DNA from: Eubacterium ramulus ATCC 29099
Lineage (GTDB): Bacteria > Bacillota > Clostridia > Lachnospirales > Lachnospiraceae
DNA length: 32,216 nt
Reading direction: 5' to 3'
Assembly: GCF_000469345.1 (NCBI RefSeq)
Contig: NZ_KI271133.1
Location: 31,608 to 63,823 of the forward strand
The translations under genes were made by a program, and so were the position numbers. Every line of letters starts with the position of its first letter. The stretch's first letter is position 1. Shown piece by piece: positions 17,009 to 25,237 of this stretch. The notes beneath the pieces are model-generated. The model worked only from the letters and a program-made list of their open reading frames with translations. It was not told the origin of the DNA and did not search any database.

Positions 17009-17410
17009 CTACCATACAAATGCTAATACTTCACCACCAACCTGAAGTTTTCTAGCTTCTTTGTCAGTGATAATGCCCCGGTTTGTAGAAAGGATTGCTG
17101 TTCCTAAACCACCCAGAACTTTCGGGATCTCGTTTTTGTTTGCATATACACGAAGACCCGGTTTGGAGATTCTCTTGATACCTGTGATGATTTTTTCATT
17201 TTTATCAGCACCGTATTTCAGTGTAACACGGATTGTTTTGAAATTACCATCTTCAATGATCTCGTATTTTGTAATATATCCTTCGTTGAATAAAATCTCA
17301 GCGATAGCATTTTTCATTTTGGATGAAGGAATATCTACTGTATCATGTTTAGCAGTATTTGCATTACGGATTCTTGTAAGCATATCTGCGATTGGATCAC
17401 TCATTGTCAT
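17009..17410 (-). CDS. rpsH: 30S ribosomal protein S8
   Basis: S8 binds the central domain of 16S rRNA and in E. coli also represses the spc operon (133 aa). It has [16 protein letters not shown] near the start and [20 protein letters not shown]-type signature near the end. The first ATG fits best, with GGAGG 9 bases upstream; an internal ATG two codons on is the family's other common start. The long spacer follows it. Confidence 0.97.
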   Translation of the reverse strand: MTMSDPIADMLTRIRNANTAKHDTVDIPSSKMKNAIAEILFNEGYITKYEIIEDGNFKTIRVTLKYGADKNEKIITGIKRISKPGLRVYANKNEIPKVLGGLGTAILSTNRGIITDKEARKLQVGGEVLAFVW

Positions 17411-17451
17411 GTTGTGTTTCCTCCTGTATTTTTCACTCAGCTGCTTTCGGT

Positions 17452-17637
17452 CTACCAGCTTGCTTTCTTAACGCCCGGAATCTCACCTTTGTAAGCTAAT
17501 TCACGGAAACATACTCTGCAGATACCATATTTCTTTAATACAGAATGCGGACGTCCACAGATTTTGCAGCGTGTATATGCTCTGGTAGAGAATTTCGGTG
17601 TACGCTGCTGTTTGATTTTCATTGATTTCTTAGCCAT
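17452..17637 (-). CDS. rpsZ: 30S ribosomal protein S14, zinc form
   Basis: S14 lies in the head of the 30S subunit. This is the short 61-aa type Z form with an intact zinc site, C24-x2-C27 and C40-x2-C43. AGGAGG precedes the ATG. Its TAG stop lies inside a 13-base sequence also found at the rplW stop codon. Confidence 0.97.
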   Translation of the reverse strand: MAKKSMKIKQQRTPKFSTRAYTRCKICGRPHSVLKKYGICRVCFRELAYKGEIPGVKKASW

Positions 17638-17652
17638 TAAAGTCTCCTCCTG

Positions 17653-18192
17653 TTATTTAGCGAATGGCATGTTGAACTGTGTCAGTAATTCGCGTGCTTC
17701 TTCATCTGTGTTAGCTGTTGTAACGAAGATGATATCCATACCTCTTACTTTGTCAACTTTATCATACTCAATTTCAGGGAAGATTAACTGCTCTTTGATA
17801 CCAAGTGCATAGTTACCTCTGCCGTCAAATGCATTCGGGTTTACGCCACGGAAGTCACGTACACGCGGTAATGCAAGGTTTACCAGACGATCAAGGAACT
17901 CATACATTTTCTCGCCTCTTAAAGTAACTTTGCATCCAATCGGCATACCTTCTCTGATTTTGAAGTTAGCGATGGAATTTTTAGCTTTTGTTGTAATCGG
18001 TTTCTGTCCTGCAATGATCTCGAGATCTTTCATAGCAGATTCAAGAATCTTTGCGTTCTCTTTTGCCTCACCAACACCCATGTTGATAACAATTTTGTCA
18101 AGTTTCGGCACTTCCATGATATTTTTATATCCAAATTTTTTGATCATAGCGTCTACGATCTCATTCTGATATGTCTCTTTCAGTCTACTCAA
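17653..18192 (-). CDS. rplE: 50S ribosomal protein L5
   Basis: L5 binds 5S rRNA and forms a bridge to the small subunit (179 aa). Family segments are [53 protein letters not shown] and [15 protein letters not shown]. The start codon is TTG (18190-18192), with GGAGG 8-9 bases upstream; the residues it starts match the usual L5 N-terminus, so no alternative is needed. Confidence 0.97.
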   Translation of the reverse strand: MSRLKETYQNEIVDAMIKKFGYKNIMEVPKLDKIVINMGVGEAKENAKILESAMKDLEIIAGQKPITTKAKNSIANFKIREGMPIGCKVTLRGEKMYEFLDRLVNLALPRVRDFRGVNPNAFDGRGNYALGIKEQLIFPEIEYDKVDKVRGMDIIFVTTANTDEEARELLTQFNMPFAK

Positions 18193-18215
18193 CTTGCTGG
18201 ACCTCCTCTCTTTGA

Positions 18216-18521
18216 TTAATCAATCACTTCGCCAGTAGATTTAGCGAAACGAACTTTTTTGTCGCCGTCCATTTTGAAGCCTACACGTGTAGCTGCTCCT
18301 TTATGAACATACATAACGTTAGAAACATCGATCGGTCCTTCCTGCTGAACGATACCGCCTGCCTGGTTAGCCATACTTGGTTTTGTATGTTTTGTAACCA
18401 TGTTGATACCTTCAACAGTAACTGTGTTTTTCTTAGCGTTAACAGCGATTACTTTGCCTTCTTTGTCTTTATCTTTTCCAGCGATTACTTTAACTGTATC
18501 ACCTTTTTTAATTTTCAGCAT
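18216..18521 (-). CDS. rplX: 50S ribosomal protein L24
   Basis: An assembly initiator of the large subunit with a KOW motif (101 aa): [20 protein letters not shown] then [19 protein letters not shown]. The ATG at 18521 has AGGAGGT about 9 bases upstream; the longer frame adds 14 unrelated residues. The gap to rplN is 13 bases. Confidence 0.97.
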   Translation of the reverse strand: MLKIKKGDTVKVIAGKDKDKEGKVIAVNAKKNTVTVEGINMVTKHTKPSMANQAGGIVQQEGPIDVSNVMYVHKGAATRVGFKMDGDKKVRFAKSTGEVID

Positions 18522-18534
18522 TAATCGGTACCTC

Positions 18535-18903
18535 CTATAATACTTCCGGAGCGAGGGAAACAATCTTCATGAACTGTTTCTCACGAAGTTCTCTTGCAAC
18601 CGGTCCAAAAATACGAGTTCCTCTTGGAGTTTTGTCATCTTTGATGATAACAGCAGCGTTCTCATCAAATTTGATGTAGGAACCGTCTTTACGACGTGCG
18701 CCTCTTTTCGTACGAACAACTACAGCTTTTACAACGTCGCCTTTTTTAACAACTCCGCCTGGTGTTGCATCTTTAACTGTAGCTACAATAACATCACCAA
18801 TGTTAGCATATCTTCTTGTAGAACCGCCCATAACACGGATGCAAAGTAACTCTTTTGCTCCAGTATTATCAGCTACTCTAAGTCTGCTTTCCTGTTGAAT
18901 CAT
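18535..18903 (-). CDS. rplN: 50S ribosomal protein L14
   Basis: Core large-subunit protein at the intersubunit face and the docking site of the silencing factor RsfS (122 aa). It begins [19 protein letters not shown] and carries the signature [20 protein letters not shown] and [24 protein letters not shown] lies before the ATG. Normal length and spacing. Confidence 0.98.
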   Translation of the reverse strand: MIQQESRLRVADNTGAKELLCIRVMGGSTRRYANIGDVIVATVKDATPGGVVKKGDVVKAVVVRTKRGARRKDGSYIKFDENAAVIIKDDKTPRGTRIFGPVARELREKQFMKIVSLAPEVL

Positions 18904-18919
18904 GCTGGCAGCCTCCTTC

Positions 18920-19177
18920 TTATTTTGCTTTCTCCATAATCTCTACAAGTCTCCATCTTTTATCTTTAGATAAAGGTCTTGTTTCCATAACTCTGACTGT
19001 ATCACCGATACCACATTCATTGTTCTCGTCATGAGCTTTTAATTTATAAGTTTTTTTCACGATTTTGTTGTAAAGAGGATGTCTTACATTATCCTGGATA
19101 GCTACAACGATTGTTTTGTCCATCTTGTCGCTTACAACTTTACCAACACGTGTTTTTCTAAGATTTCTTTCTTCCAC
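18920..19177 (-). CDS. rpsQ: 30S ribosomal protein S17
   Basis: A primary 16S rRNA binder with an OB fold (85 aa). It contains [20 protein letters not shown] and [21 protein letters not shown] chose a GTG start at 19177 (reading MEERNLRKT): AAGGAG lies 8 bases upstream and the length is typical. The in-frame ATG at 19195 lacks a site and would place that AAGGAG inside the gene. Confidence 0.95.
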   Translation of the reverse strand: MEERNLRKTRVGKVVSDKMDKTIVVAIQDNVRHPLYNKIVKKTYKLKAHDENNECGIGDTVRVMETRPLSKDKRWRLVEIMEKAK

Positions 19178-19214
19178 GATGCGTTCTCCTTTCATGGGTT
19201 ACTCGCCAGGGGAA

Positions 19215-19415
19215 TTACTCCGCTTTCTCAGTGATAACGGTCTGAATTCTGGCAATATTTTTTCTAACTTCTTTAATTCTTCCAGTATTGTCCAACTGAT
19301 TTGTTGCGTTCTGGAATCTAAGATTGAAAAGTTCTTTTTTTGCAGCTACTAACTGTTCCTGTAACTGAGCAGCGCTCTGTGTTCTTAACTCTTTTAAATA
19401 TTCACTAGATTTCAT
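19215..19415 (-). CDS. rpmC: 50S ribosomal protein L29
   Basis: A small two-helix protein by the peptide exit tunnel, part of the platform for nascent-chain factors (66 aa). It starts [19 protein letters not shown] and contains [20 protein letters not shown] and [13 protein letters not shown]. It starts two bases after the rplP stop, with the ribosome binding site inside rplP. Confidence 0.97.
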   Translation of the reverse strand: MKSSEYLKELRTQSAAQLQEQLVAAKKELFNLRFQNATNQLDNTGRIKEVRKNIARIQTVITEKAE

Positions 19416-19417
19416 TC

Positions 19418-19843
19418 TTATTCACCGCCTTCTAAGTCTTCACGGGAAACGATTTTGCACTTGCATGGTAATTTGTGAGTTGCAAGTCTTAACGCTTCAC
19501 GAGCGATTTCTTCAGACACACCGGAGATCTCGAATAATACACGACCCGGTTTAACTACAGCTACCCAATATTCCAAAGCACCTTTTCCGGAACCCATACG
19601 TGTCTCAGCCGGTTTAGCTGTTACTGGTTTGTCCGGGAAAATTTTGATCCAAACTTTACCACCACGTTTGATGTAACGTGTCATAGCAACACGGGCTGCC
19701 TCAATCTGGTTAGATTTGATCCAGCATGGCTCGAGAGCAACGATACCGTATTCACCGTTTGTAATCTTATTGCCTCTTAACGCTTTACCAGCCATTGTGC
19801 CACGGAACTGTTTACGTCTTTTAACTCTTTTTGGCATTAACAT
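19418..19843 (-). CDS. rplP: 50S ribosomal protein L16
   Basis: Helps shape the A site of the large subunit (141 aa). It begins [15 protein letters not shown] and contains [40 protein letters not shown] and [16 protein letters not shown]. The ATG overlaps the rpsC stop by one base (TAATG) with GGGAG 9 bases upstream, indicating coupled translation. Confidence 0.98.
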   Translation of the reverse strand: MLMPKRVKRRKQFRGTMAGKALRGNKITNGEYGIVALEPCWIKSNQIEAARVAMTRYIKRGGKVWIKIFPDKPVTAKPAETRMGSGKGALEYWVAVVKPGRVLFEISGVSEEIAREALRLATHKLPCKCKIVSREDLEGGE

Positions 19844-20496
19844 TATTTATCGCTCCCTTCCACTGCCTTTTTCGGAAGTACTTCACCTTTGTAGATCCAT
19901 ACTTTAACGCCTACTTTACCGTAGGTTGTATCTGCTTCTGCGAAACCGTAGTCGATATCAGCTCTCAGTGTCTGAAGCGGAATAGTACCTTCGCTGTAGA
20001 ACTCTGTACGAGCCATATCTGCTCCACCAAGACGTCCGGAAACGGATGTTTTGATACCTTTAATGCCGGCTTTCATACTTCTTCCCATGCAGGATTTCAT
20101 AGCACGACGGAAAGATACACGGTTCTCAAGCTGTGCTGCAATGTTCTCTGCAACGAGCTGAGCGTCTTTGTCCGGTCTCTTAACTTCTTTGATATCAACG
20201 ATTAATTTTTTATCTGTGTATTTCTGAAGCTCTTTTTTCACTTTCTCGATCTCAGCTCCGCCTTTACCGATTACAACACCCGGTTTAGCTGTGTAAACGA
20301 TAACTTTTACGCGGTCAGAAGCTCTCTCGATCTCGATTTTAGCGATTCCTGCGCTGTATAATTTTTTCTTTAAAAATTTTCTGATATTGTAATCTTCAAC
20401 TAAGAGATCTGCAAAATTGCCTTCTGCATACCATTTAGAACTCCAGTCTTTGATAACACCGACTCTCAAGCCATGAGGATTAACTTTCTGTCCCAT
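19843..20496 (-). CDS. rpsC: 30S ribosomal protein S3
   Basis: Lines the mRNA entry tunnel and contributes helicase activity (217 aa). It starts [20 protein letters not shown]; a KH domain follows with [20 protein letters not shown]; the C-terminal domain contains [20 protein letters not shown] and [25 protein letters not shown] lies upstream of the ATG. Confidence 0.98.
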   Translation of the reverse strand: MGQKVNPHGLRVGVIKDWSSKWYAEGNFADLLVEDYNIRKFLKKKLYSAGIAKIEIERASDRVKVIVYTAKPGVVIGKGGAEIEKVKKELQKYTDKKLIVDIKEVKRPDKDAQLVAENIAAQLENRVSFRRAMKSCMGRSMKAGIKGIKTSVSGRLGGADMARTEFYSEGTIPLQTLRADIDYGFAEADTTYGKVGVKVWIYKGEVLPKKAVEGSDK

Positions 20497-20506
20497 GTTT
20501 TACCTC

Positions 20507-20893
20507 CTATCTTTCATTAAGCACGATTGTGATGTGGCTCATTCTCTTCTCAATTCTGTAAGCTCTACCCTGTGCTCTCGGATGAATTCTCTTCATTGTA
20601 GGTCCTTTATTTGCGTAGCACTCTTCTACATAAAGGTCATCAACTTTCATTCCGTTGTTGTTCTCAGCATTAGCAATTGCTGATTTTAATAATTTCTCAA
20701 TAACACTTGATGCGTATCTCGGATTGTACATTACGATAGCTAAAGCTGTTTTTACATCTTTGCCACGGATTGCATCCAGTACGAAGCAAGCTTTCTGTAC
20801 AGACATTCTAGCATATGATAATTTTGCTGAAGGTCTGGTATCTTTCTGTGCATTTCTCTCTCTTTTAATTTGGGATCTATGTCCTTTTGCCAT
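20507..20893 (-). CDS. rplV: 50S ribosomal protein L22
   Basis: L22 reaches into the exit tunnel with a long hairpin (128 aa). It contains RPSAKLSYARMSVQKACFV, IRGKDVKTALAIVMYNPRYA and the tip region YANKGPTMKRIHPRAQGRAYRI. The N-terminal 18 residues are basic. AGGAGG precedes the ATG. Confidence 0.97.
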   Translation of the reverse strand: MAKGHRSQIKRERNAQKDTRPSAKLSYARMSVQKACFVLDAIRGKDVKTALAIVMYNPRYASSVIEKLLKSAIANAENNNGMKVDDLYVEECYANKGPTMKRIHPRAQGRAYRIEKRMSHITIVLNER

Positions 20894-20914
20894 GGATATA
20901 ACCTCCTTCCAAAA

Positions 20915-21196
20915 TTATCTTACTTTAGATTTCTTTTCGTCTTTTCCATGTCCTCTGTATGTTCTGGTTGCTACGAACTCACCAAGTTTGTGTCCAACCA
21001 TATCTTCTGTAACATATACAGGTACATGTTTTCTTCCATCATGAACTGCGATTGTATGTCCAACCATCTGCGGGAAGATTGTGGAACGGCGGGACCAGGT
21101 TTTGATTACCTGTTTGTCACCTGCAGCGTTCATAGCATCAATCTTTTTCAGTAAGCTTTCATCAGCAAATGGTCCTTTTTTTAATGAACGAGCCAT
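20915..21196 (-). CDS. rpsS: 30S ribosomal protein S19
   Basis: Located in the head of the 30S subunit near S13 (93 aa). It starts [19 protein letters not shown] and carries [20 protein letters not shown] and [25 protein letters not shown] lies upstream of the ATG. It lies 10 bases after rplB. Confidence 0.98.
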   Translation of the reverse strand: MARSLKKGPFADESLLKKIDAMNAAGDKQVIKTWSRRSTIFPQMVGHTIAVHDGRKHVPVYVTEDMVGHKLGEFVATRTYRGHGKDEKKSKVR

Positions 21197-21206
21197 ATTA
21201 AACCTC

Positions 21207-22049
21207 CTATTTGATTGCTTTACCGTCTCTTCTTCTTACGATAAGTTTATTAGACTGTTTGTTTTTCTTTCTTGTCTTTAAGCCAAGAGCAGGTTTGCCC
21301 CAAGGTGTACACGGACCTGGACGACCGATACCTGTCTTACCTTCACCACCACCGTGTGGATGGTCATTCGGGTTCATAACAGAACCACGTACAGTTGGGC
21401 GGATACCCATGTGACGTTTACGTCCTGCTTTACCGATGTTGATCAGGCTGTGGTCACCGTTTCCGATAACGCCTACGGTTGCACGGCAATTAATAGGAAC
21501 CATTCTCATCTCTCCGGACGGAAGTCTTAAAGTAGCATATTTGCCCTCTTTAGCCATAAGCTGTGCGCTCATTCCTGCGGAACGAACCAGCTGTCCGCCT
21601 TTGCCCGGATGTAACTCAATATTGTGAACCTGTGTACCAACTGGGATGTTTGCCAGCGGTAAGCAGTTACCTACGCGAACCTCAGCTTCCGGTCCGTTCA
21701 TAACTTTCATACCATCTGTAAGTCCTGCCGGTGCAAGGATATATGCTTTCTGTCCATCAGCATAGCTGATCAGAGCGATATTAGCTGTTCTGTTCGGATC
21801 GTACTCGATACCGATAACAGTTGCCGGAATACCATCTTTATTTCTCTTGAAATCGATGATTCTGTATTTTTTCTTAGCTCCGCCTCCGCGGTGTCTAACA
21901 GTGATTTTACCCTGATTATTACGTCCAGAATTTTTGCTTAAGGAAACCAGTAAGGATTTCTCAGGAGTGCTCTTTGTGATCTCAGAGAAGTCAGAACCAG
22001 TCATGTTTCTTCTGGAAGGTGTATATGGGTTATATGTTTTGATTCCCAT
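21207..22049 (-). CDS. rplB: 50S ribosomal protein L2
   Basis: One of the most conserved ribosomal proteins, required for subunit joining and peptidyl-transferase structure (280 aa). It starts [20 protein letters not shown] and carries [20 protein letters not shown] and [20 protein letters not shown], including the essential His of that last loop. AAGGAG precedes the ATG. A 75-base gap separates it from rplW. Confidence 0.98.
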   Translation of the reverse strand: MGIKTYNPYTPSRRNMTGSDFSEITKSTPEKSLLVSLSKNSGRNNQGKITVRHRGGGAKKKYRIIDFKRNKDGIPATVIGIEYDPNRTANIALISYADGQKAYILAPAGLTDGMKVMNGPEAEVRVGNCLPLANIPVGTQVHNIELHPGKGGQLVRSAGMSAQLMAKEGKYATLRLPSGEMRMVPINCRATVGVIGNGDHSLINIGKAGRKRHMGIRPTVRGSVMNPNDHPHGGGEGKTGIGRPGPCTPWGKPALGLKTRKKNKQSNKLIVRRRDGKAIK

Positions 22050-22124
22050 AATGAATCTCCTTTCAATACTGTGTTTTATTATCGCACTTTACTGTGCTTA
22101 ACCAACTGCTAAGTTGCTTTCGGT

Positions 22125-22424
22125 CTACAGACCTGCGAAGATCTCGATATCTTTGCTATCCTCTGTTAACTGAACGATAGCTTTTTTTGTTTTAGCAGTT
22201 TTACCAAAAGTCATTCCACGTCTTTTTGTCTTGCCTTCGCAATTCATTGTGTTAACTTTTGCAACTTTAACGCCGTCGAACATTTTCTCAACAGCTTCTT
22301 TGATCATAGCTTTGTTTGCTTCCGGATGAACCAGGAAAGTATATTTTTTATCAGCCATGATATTCATGCTTTTCTCTGTAATAACCGGTTTGAGGATTAC
22401 ATCGTAGTACTGTACGTTTGCCAT
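22125..22424 (-). CDS. rplW: 50S ribosomal protein L23
   Basis: Exit-tunnel protein that docks trigger factor and SRP (99 aa). It has [40 protein letters not shown] and [20 protein letters not shown]. Its ATG shares one base with the rplD stop (TAATG). Its TAG stop is embedded in a 13-base sequence shared with the rpsZ stop. Confidence 0.98.
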   Translation of the reverse strand: MANVQYYDVILKPVITEKSMNIMADKKYTFLVHPEANKAMIKEAVEKMFDGVKVAKVNTMNCEGKTKRRGMTFGKTAKTKKAIVQLTEDSKDIEIFAGL

Positions 22425-23044
22425 TATGCGTATACCTCCTCGATTTTCTCTACAGCTGCTTTTGTTGTGATCACGGTATCATATTTCAGGATATCGTATA
22501 CATTTAACAGTGTAGCCTGTGTTGTTTTAACATCCGGTACGTTTGCTGCGGATTTCTCAATAACAACATCTTTGTCTCCCATAACAACCAGTGCTTTGGA
22601 AACATTTAAGTTATTTAATACTTTAACAAAATCTTTTGTTTTGATTGCTTCTAATTTTAACTCATCTAAAACAACAAATTTCTGAGCCTCTACTCTGGAT
22701 GTCAGAGCGGATTTTAAAGCTGCTCTTTTCTCTTTTTTGTTGATCTTGAAAGAGTAATCTCTCGGTACCGGAGCGAATACTACTCCACCACCTGTCCACT
22801 GCGGAGCTCTTGTTGAACCCTGTCTTGCATGACCGGTTCCTTTCTGTCTCCAAGGTTTTCTTCCACCGCCGCTAACTTCAGAACGTGTTTTTGCTTTCTG
22901 AGTTCCCTGACGATTATTTGCAAGCTGCTGTACAACTGCCATGTGTACTAAATGCTCGTTAACTTCTACACCGAAAACTGCGTCATTCAGTTCCATGGAG
23001 CCCACTTCGTTGCCTTCCATATTATAAACAGATACGTTAGCCAT
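22424..23044 (-). CDS. rplD: 50S ribosomal protein L4
   Basis: L4 lines the exit tunnel and in E. coli represses the S10 operon (206 aa). It contains [40 protein letters not shown] and [20 protein letters not shown], then the globular C-terminal part. GGAGG lies upstream of the ATG. Whether it binds the structured S10 leader here is unknown. Confidence 0.98.
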   Translation of the reverse strand: MANVSVYNMEGNEVGSMELNDAVFGVEVNEHLVHMAVVQQLANNRQGTQKAKTRSEVSGGGRKPWRQKGTGHARQGSTRAPQWTGGGVVFAPVPRDYSFKINKKEKRAALKSALTSRVEAQKFVVLDELKLEAIKTKDFVKVLNNLNVSKALVVMGDKDVVIEKSAANVPDVKTTQATLLNVYDILKYDTVITTKAAVEKIEEVYA

Positions 23045-23076
23045 CTGTGTGTCCTCCTTTCCTAATCAAGTAAAAC

Positions 23077-23754
23077 TTAAGCTTTTACTGTTTCCTTGAT
23101 TGTTACTAAAGATTTCTTAGGTCCTGGTACGGAACCTTTCACTAAAAGTAAATTGTTCTCAGCATCTACACGAACAACTTCAAGGTTCTGAACTGTAACC
23201 TTTACGCTACCCATGTGTCCCGGCATTCCTTTTCCTTTGAATACTTTACTCGGAGAAGAACAAGCGCCGTTGGAACCCTGATGACGATGGAATTTAGAAC
23301 CATGAGCCATAGGTCCTCTGTGCTGGCCAAATCTCTTAATTGCGCCCTGGAAACCTTTACCTTTGGAAATTGCTGTTGCATCGATCTTGTCGCCTTCTGC
23401 GAAGATATCAGCTTTAATTACATCTGCAAGGTTGTATTCCTCAGCATTGTCAAATTTGAACTCGCGAACGAATCTCTTACCGGATACGCCTGCTTTGTCA
23501 AAGTGACCTTTCTCTGCTTTGTTTACACCATGTCTGTTTCTGATTTCTTTTTTACCATTGGCATCTTTGTTAACAACTTTCTCTTTTTTGTCAACGAAAC
23601 CAACCTGTACAGCGCTGTATCCATCGTTATCAACAGTTTTGATCTGTGTAACGTAGCACGGACCAGCCTGTAATACAGTAACCGGAACTAAAACTCCGTC
23701 TGCGTTGAAGATTTGAGTCATTCCGACTTTTGTAGCTAAAATAGCTTTCTTCAT
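23077..23754 (-). CDS. rplC: 50S ribosomal protein L3
   Basis: Early-assembly large-subunit protein reaching the peptidyl-transferase centre (225 aa, slightly longer than the usual 205-212). It starts [20 protein letters not shown] and carries [20 protein letters not shown] and [20 protein letters not shown], then [16 protein letters not shown] precedes the ATG. A 208-base structured gap lies between rpsJ and rplC. Confidence 0.98.
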   Translation of the reverse strand: MKKAILATKVGMTQIFNADGVLVPVTVLQAGPCYVTQIKTVDNDGYSAVQVGFVDKKEKVVNKDANGKKEIRNRHGVNKAEKGHFDKAGVSGKRFVREFKFDNAEEYNLADVIKADIFAEGDKIDATAISKGKGFQGAIKRFGQHRGPMAHGSKFHRHQGSNGACSSPSKVFKGKGMPGHMGSVKVTVQNLEVVRVDAENNLLLVKGSVPGPKKSLVTIKETVKA

Positions 23755-23962
23755 CTCATTTACCTCCTGTTTACTCTACAGCGGAGCGCTTTATGCGCTC
23801 ATCCTAGAACAGTGATATATAAGTGGAACATTGAATCCATTGTTGTTTTGCAACGTGGGTTAAAACGGATTCGAAGAATGCTGCTTCTATATATAACCCT
23901 TCAGGATTTTACCTTAATCATATTGCTTCCTATTATATAAGGAAGGCTTTTCATCAGATGAA
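23755..23962 (-). other. Structured rpsJ-rplC spacer
   Basis: No gene is seen in 208 bases. Candidate stems: CATTGAATCC (23829-23838) with GGATTC-bulge-AATG (23867-23880), enclosing GTTG/CAAC (23842-23845 with 23851-23854); GAGCGC/GCGCTC near 23784-23800; and GCTTCC/GGAAGGC near 23927-23948. No terminator-like T run follows. This could be a regulatory or processing RNA before rplC. Confidence 0.5.
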
Positions 23963-24280
23963 TTATTTGTTTTTCATCTTGATGTCGATGCTGACACCAG
24001 CCGGCATCTCTAATCTTGACAGTGCATCAACAGTTTTCTGTGTTGGTGCTACAATGTCGATCAGTCTTTTGTGTGTTCTCTGCTCGAACTGCTCTCTGGA
24101 ATCTTTGTATTTGTGAACCGCTCTTAAGATTGTTACAACCTCTTTCTTAGTAGGAAGTGGTACCGGTCCGCTCACCTGTGATCCGTTTTTCTTTACAGTT
24201 TCGATAATTTTCTTTGCTGATGCATCCACCATCTCGTGGTCATAAGCCTTGAGAATGATTCTCATTACTTGACTTGCCAT
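23963..24280 (-). CDS. rpsJ: 30S ribosomal protein S10
   Basis: S10 is a head protein of the 30S subunit and, as NusE, a transcription antitermination factor (105 aa). It contains [40 protein letters not shown] and the loop residues of [17 protein letters not shown] chose the ATG at 24280 with GGAGG about 11 bases upstream; the frame extends 25 codons further into the leader. It is the first gene of the cluster. Confidence 0.97.
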   Translation of the reverse strand: MASQVMRIILKAYDHEMVDASAKKIIETVKKNGSQVSGPVPLPTKKEVVTILRAVHKYKDSREQFEQRTHKRLIDIVAPTQKTVDALSRLEMPAGVSIDIKMKNK

Positions 24281-24504
24281 AAAAAAAGTCGCCTCCTTTT
24301 CGCACTTTTGATTAGTACGACAAGCGGTGACTGTACACTCTCCCGTGTGTATCATTCAATCTCACACACGTTGTTTTCAACCATTTCATGGTCTTCAGTT
24401 TCAGTACAGTGACTTGTCGTCAGTTTCCTAACTTGACATTCGCTCCACGGAAAACCTGCCACTCGGGCAGCAACCTCGCGCTTCATTGCTATCATGTCAC
24501 AGTA
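24281..24504 (-). ncRNA. S10 operon leader, predicted structured 5' UTR
   Basis: The predicted transcript start near 24504 gives a leader of about 224 bases. A long stem joins 24317-24336 with 24404-24420: ACGACAAG/CTTGTCGT (8 bp), a 3-base bulge, then ACTGTAC/GTACAGT-type pairing with one mismatch. Inside it lie two hairpins: CGTGTGT/ACACACG (24344-24350 with 24364-24370) and CCAT/ATGG (24381-24391). This three-way-junction layout fits a ribosomal-protein-binding autoregulatory leader. No terminator is visible in it, so control would be at translation. I cannot match it to a named family. Confidence 0.65.
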
Positions 24505-24510
24505 GTTGTT

Positions 24511-24539
24511 AGTATAAGAGATTTTTTTCGGAATTGCAA
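24511..24539 (-). promoter_or_regulatory. Main promoter of the S10 cluster
   Basis: On the minus strand, TTGCAA (24534-24539) and TATACT (24511-24516) are exactly 17 bases apart, with an A/T-rich upstream tract (24540-24570) that could act as an UP element. It is the only strong promoter-like site before rpsJ. Confidence 0.8.
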
Positions 24540-24649
24540 GTAGTTTTTTCATTTTTTTTCAAAATATTCGTGTTTTTCTTGTACTTTTATAAATACATTG
24601 GATTTTTGGACTTTTTCAAGTGTTTTGATGACGGAAAGTTTGTTATATA

Positions 24650-24849
24650 GGCGGCAAGGAGAGAAACATGCGACCAGACACGGACAATTTTCTGTTTCCG
24701 CTGCGCCGCTTATCTCCGCCTCCTCCCGCGAACTCGCCTCCAGCAAAACCAGCTGTCGGCTCAAACACACTCCCGGAGGCGGGCTATGCTCGCTCCACCG
24801 ACGAAAATTATCCTACCGTCTGTGTCGCATGTTTCTCTCCTTCGCCGCC
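24650..24849. repeat. 200-bp imperfect palindrome (MITE-like or long hairpin)
   Basis: The ends are inverted copies of each other: 24650-24696 and 24801-24849. Aligned, they share GGCGGC, then 19 identical bases AAGGAGAGAAACATGCGAC after a 1-base gap, then CAGAC and AATTTTC further in. The centre is G+C-rich with CGCCTCC (24735-24741) facing GGAGGCG (24775-24781). ATA flanks both ends (24647-24649, 24850-24852), a weak candidate for a target duplication in A/T-rich DNA. No transposase is present. It sits between the S10 promoter and the methyltransferase gene. Confidence 0.7.
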
Positions 24850-24994
24850 ATACTATTCTTCTCCCGCTGACATAAGTATCCCCACTTATCCACCGCTTAG
24901 AGTTCTCCCCCACTTGAAGCACAGGAATGTTTATTCTGCAGTAAAGTAAATTGATTGCTAAATATATTAGGCGCTATTTTCATTTATAGTTTCT

Positions 24995-25023
24995 TGACGA
25001 AAGACCTGGAAGCATCTATAATC
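24995..25023 (+). promoter_or_regulatory. Strong predicted sigma-A promoter
   Basis: TTGACG (24995-25000), 17 bases, then a perfect TATAAT (25018-25023). Predicted start is near 25030, about 208 bases before the methyltransferase ATG. No intrinsic terminator is evident between them, so it should drive that gene with a long leader. Confidence 0.7.
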
Positions 25024-25237
25024 ATAGAGACATACCGTTATACAAGAAAGTGTGCTATCACACACATACACGTTTAAAATTATCAATGGCACAGCTTTCT
25101 CGCTCGCGCCGAGCACCCTTGCGAAACAATAATTTCTTTTCGTGCGAATGCGCATCGTTTGCACAAAGTGCACAAGTATAACATTATAATAGGTAGAAAC
25201 AGAATTCATATCATGCGAAAGTAGAGGAAAATAGACA

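Larger units (their letters stand above)
24553..25237. other. Non-coding region between the S10 promoter and the methyltransferase gene
   Basis: No convincing gene lies in these 685 bases. Besides the 200-bp palindrome and the promoter at 24995-25023, the stretch 24850-24994 shows nothing I can name. After the promoter, GTGTG/CACAC hairpin bases lie near 25051-25066 and a second TATAAT (25185-25190) lies 48 bases before the ATG, with no well-spaced upstream box. Confidence 0.5.

Noticed and set aside
7080-24280. Internal intrinsic terminators in the spacers of the ribosomal cluster
   Set aside because: Stems at 8844, 10501, 13218 and 16735 lack a following T run on the minus strand.
24598-24949. 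Two plus-strand open frames of 90-93 codons across the palindrome
   Set aside because: They are Ser/Pro/Arg-rich, overlap each other, lack ribosome binding sites and follow from the inverted repeat's composition.
25159-25190. TTGCAC with TATAAT as a promoter next to the methyltransferase gene
   Set aside because: Spacing is 20 bases, outside the usual 16-18; kept only as a remark.
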